Assembly (NCBI RefSeq): GCF_009765865.1
Contig: NZ_LMUQ01000061.1
Coordinates: 238,312-302,311, forward strand
Source of the DNA: Acidisoma sp. L85
Lineage (GTDB): Bacteria > Pseudomonadota > Alphaproteobacteria > Acetobacterales > Acetobacteraceae
Length of the DNA stretch: 64,000 nucleotides
Direction of reading: 5' to 3'
Shown here: in pieces, positions 62,142 to 64,000 of the stretch
Position numbering within the stretch: position 1 is the first letter of the stretch
How the letters are laid out: each line of letters opens with the position of its first letter
Notes under the pieces: generated by a model
The model's input: the letters and a program-made list of their open reading frames with translations, nothing else
Databases searched by the model: none
What the model was told of the DNA's origin: nothing
Program-made: the position numbers and the translations under genes

Positions 62142-63644
62142 TCACTCGTAAGCGAATACGCCGTCGGTGAGATCGATGGCGGGAAACTGATCCTTCTCCG
62201 TCCAATAGTCCTGGGTATGCTGCCACTCAGGCTTATCGCCTCTTTTCGGCAATAGGTGGAGGCCACGGAGTAGATAGCCGGGATTGAAATTCTCCGGGTC
62301 GATCCAGGGCAACAAAGGCATGCCCTTGTCCTGCGGCCGAAGGGTCGGCCTCACCTGGGTGGCACCCGTTGCCTTCATGTGGTTGAGCAGACGGCACACG
62401 AAATCGGCGACCAAATCCACCCGCAACGTCCATCCTGCCCGGAAATAGCCGAAGACCCAGGCCATGTTCGGCACGCCCGTGAACATCATGCCGCGATAGG
62501 TGACGGTGTCGGCGAAGACAAGAGGTTCACCGTCAATGGAAAACTCGATGTCGCCGAGCGCGTTGAGATGGAGGCCTGTCGCGGTGACGATGATATCCGC
62601 ATCGAGACGCTTGCCGGATTTCAGGAGAATCCCGGAATCGGTAAAGCGCACTATCTCGTCAGTGACAACTGACGCCCTGCCCACTCTGATACACTCCAAC
62701 AGGTCGCCATCAGGGACAAAGGCGATGCGTTGGCGCCAGGGCCGATAGCTCGGAGTGAAGTGGGTCTCCACGTCGATATCTGGGCCAAGATGGGCACGAA
62801 CGGCTGACAAAAGCTCCTGCTTCACGACCTCCGGCTCAGAAAATGAACGGCGCGCGAACACGGCTTGGTCGCGCAAGATCCTCTTGCGCACGATCTCGTG
62901 GATCCAGGCTTCGTCGATCTGCAATTCGCGCAATTCGTCCGCGATCGGAATCGCGTTGCGGCTCGTTCTAAAATAGGTCGGCGAGCGCTGCAGCATCGTG
63001 ACGTGGCCGCAATCATCGGCGATCGCCGGGATGAGCGTTGCAGCGGTCGCGCCCGAGCCAATGACGACAACATTCTTGCCCGCATAGTCGAGCTGTTTCG
63101 GCCAGGTCTGCGGATGGACGATCTGGCCCTTGAAGCTGTGCATCCCCTCCCACTCGGGCGTGTAGCCCTTGGCGTGCCGGTAATAGCCCTGGCACATCCA
63201 GAGGAAGTTGGCGGTGAACCGGGCAGTTTCGCCAGTCGCGGTCCGGATCGCCTCGACTGCCCAGTGTTTCTCATCGCTCGACCAGCGTGCGGAAGTGATC
63301 CGGTGCCGATAGCGAATTCGCGGACCAAGCTCGTTGTCGTCGATGACCTCACCCAGGTAGCTCAGGATCTCGGCGGCGGTGGCGATCGGGGCGCTCGTCC
63401 AAGGCTTGAACCGGTAGCCGAAGGTATAGAGGTCCGTGTCGGAACGGATGCCGGGATAGTGATGTGTGAGCCAGGTGCCGCCGAAGCTTTCCTGGGTTTC
63501 GAGGATGACGAAGGTGGTGCCTGGGCACTGCTTGGTGAGATGATAAGCGCCCCCCAGGCCGGAAATCCCTGCGCCAGCGATCAGCACGTCAAAGTGCTCG
63601 GCGCTCTCGTTTGATGTTTCGGTGGAGCTTCTCGTTTCGGTCAT
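62142..63644 (-). CDS. Flavin-containing monooxygenase (Baeyer-Villiger type)
   Basis: A 500-residue class B flavoprotein monooxygenase. FAD motif GAGISGLGGAYHL near residue 25; the diagnostic motif FKGQIVHPQTWP near 170 (FxGxxxHxxxWP); second nucleotide motif VVVIGSGATAATLIPAI near 192; and ATGLHLNALGD near 355. It uses NADPH and oxygen to insert oxygen into ketones or hydroxylate amines. It is divergent from the NCS1-permease gene with a 118 bp gap containing a perfect palindrome. Confidence 0.93.
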   Translation of the reverse strand: MTETRSSTETSNESAEHFDVLIAGAGISGLGGAYHLTKQCPGTTFVILETQESFGGTWLTHHYPGIRSDTDLYTFGYRFKPWTSAPIATAAEILSYLGEVIDDNELGPRIRYRHRITSARWSSDEKHWAVEAIRTATGETARFTANFLWMCQGYYRHAKGYTPEWEGMHSFKGQIVHPQTWPKQLDYAGKNVVVIGSGATAATLIPAIADDCGHVTMLQRSPTYFRTSRNAIPIADELRELQIDEAWIHEIVRKRILRDQAVFARRSFSEPEVVKQELLSAVRAHLGPDIDVETHFTPSYRPWRQRIAFVPDGDLLECIRVGRASVVTDEIVRFTDSGILLKSGKRLDADIIVTATGLHLNALGDIEFSIDGEPLVFADTVTYRGMMFTGVPNMAWVFGYFRAGWTLRVDLVADFVCRLLNHMKATGATQVRPTLRPQDKGMPLLPWIDPENFNPGYLLRGLHLLPKRGDKPEWQHTQDYWTEKDQFPAIDLTDGVFAYE

Positions 63645-63716
63645 CGGTTTCGATCCTCTCCGCTCGGGTCCTATTTGCGGCCGGAAGAACAGGCGTTTTG
63701 GACCTCTATTGGCATA

Positions 63717-63730
63717 GTTATTGCAATAAC
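63717..63730. promoter_or_regulatory. Perfect palindrome in the monooxygenase/permease promoter
   Basis: GTTATTGCAATAAC is an exact 14-bp palindrome located 73 bp before the monooxygenase ATG and 33 bp before the permease ATG. It shares the ATTGCAAT core style with the LysR site at 34935. It is a likely operator for divergent control; the regulator is not in the window. Confidence 0.5.
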
Positions 63731-63762
63731 AAAAAATTCATTGCGCCGTAGGAGGGATACCG

Positions 63763-64000
63763 ATGCCACCAGACCATCGCGAGGTACCGACCTTCGTCAT
63801 TACCGGAGCCCACCCAAAGCTTTATAACCACGATCTAGCTCCGACCAAACCCGAGGAGCGGACCTGGGGCGTCTTCAGCCTTTTTGCGATGTGGATGTCC
63901 GATGTCCATTCCGTCGGAGGCTATACCTTCGCGGCGAGCCTGTTTTTTCTGGGCCTGACAGGCTGGCAGGTTCTCATCTCGATGCTCGTCGGCATCATGA
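63763..64000 (+). CDS. NCS1-family nucleobase:cation symporter, N-terminal part (3' end outside window)
   Basis: The ATG follows AGGAGG 7 nt away. The visible 79 residues (MPPDHREVPTFVITGAHPKL at the start, EERTWGVFSLFAMWMSDVHS, then a membrane helix GYTFAASLFFLGLTGWQVL) match the start of the NCS1/Mhp1 symporter family, which transport allantoin, hydantoin, cytosine or similar. Truncated by the window edge. Likely co-regulated with the monooxygenase through the shared palindrome. Confidence 0.85.
   Translation, partial: MPPDHREVPTFVITGAHPKLYNHDLAPTKPEERTWGVFSLFAMWMSDVHSVGGYTFAASLFFLGLTGWQVLISMLVGIM

Overview
The window is GC-rich, densely coded chromosomal DNA from an alphaproteobacterium. 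The guaB-rsmB-GNAT-guaA cluster, the polyprenyl synthase gene divergent from a tRNA(Val)-type methyltransferase gene, ftsB beside hldE, and an RTX-free Hint-domain protein all fit that class. The Hint protein and the fused B12 dehydratase would suit Acetobacteraceae; the long palindromic repeat near 36.3 kb resembles intergenic repeats of Hyphomicrobiales. I cannot choose between these families. I see no rRNA, tRNA, CRISPR array, phage, integrase or intact insertion sequence.

Layout. 1-4679 is a forward catabolic operon: two tandem paralogous FAD oxidoreductases, a GcvT-fold protein and an aldehyde dehydrogenase. 4755-11062 is reverse: a Hint protein, an ArsB-type carrier, and an operon joining a secreted sulfite-oxidase-fold protein to a membrane GGDEF-EAL protein. 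11189-13371 carries a methyltransferase coupled to an FGGY sugar kinase. 13430-16140 is a two-gene B12-dependent diol/glycerol dehydratase with fused large and medium subunits. 16374-20965 holds a diguanylate cyclase, a stress-like protein, and a divergent SDR / mannonate dehydratase pair. 21003-25270 is an ADP-heptose block (ftsB, hldE, an AGE-family isomerase, hldD). 25389-33028 holds an OmpA-like lipoprotein, cydDC, dps, polyprenyl diphosphate synthase, an N6-methyltransferase and a Sco copper chaperone.

33-49.9 kb is accessory and shows decay: a frameshifted deformylase-like gene, a secreted-protein pseudogene with lesions in three frames, and a toxin-antitoxin fossil that keeps a perfect operator-like palindrome. 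Around these lie small housekeeping and stress genes (ArsC-like reductase, LysR with a PNPOx target, Ogt, CBS-BON, exonuclease III, RidA, O-methyltransferase, MTR kinase) and a sulfatase / outer-membrane barrel operon. 49.9-55.1 kb is the GMP synthesis cluster. 55.1-58.7 kb groups three envelope-type genes (TonB-like, Sel1-repeat, ExeA-like ATPase with a LysM-like tail). 58.8-64 kb is transport and oxidation (MATE, LysE, flavin monooxygenase, start of an NCS1 permease).

Starts were moved inward from the longest open frame wherever a Shine-Dalgarno sequence, signal peptide or stop-start overlap supported it. All functions are inferred by reading motifs; no database search was run.
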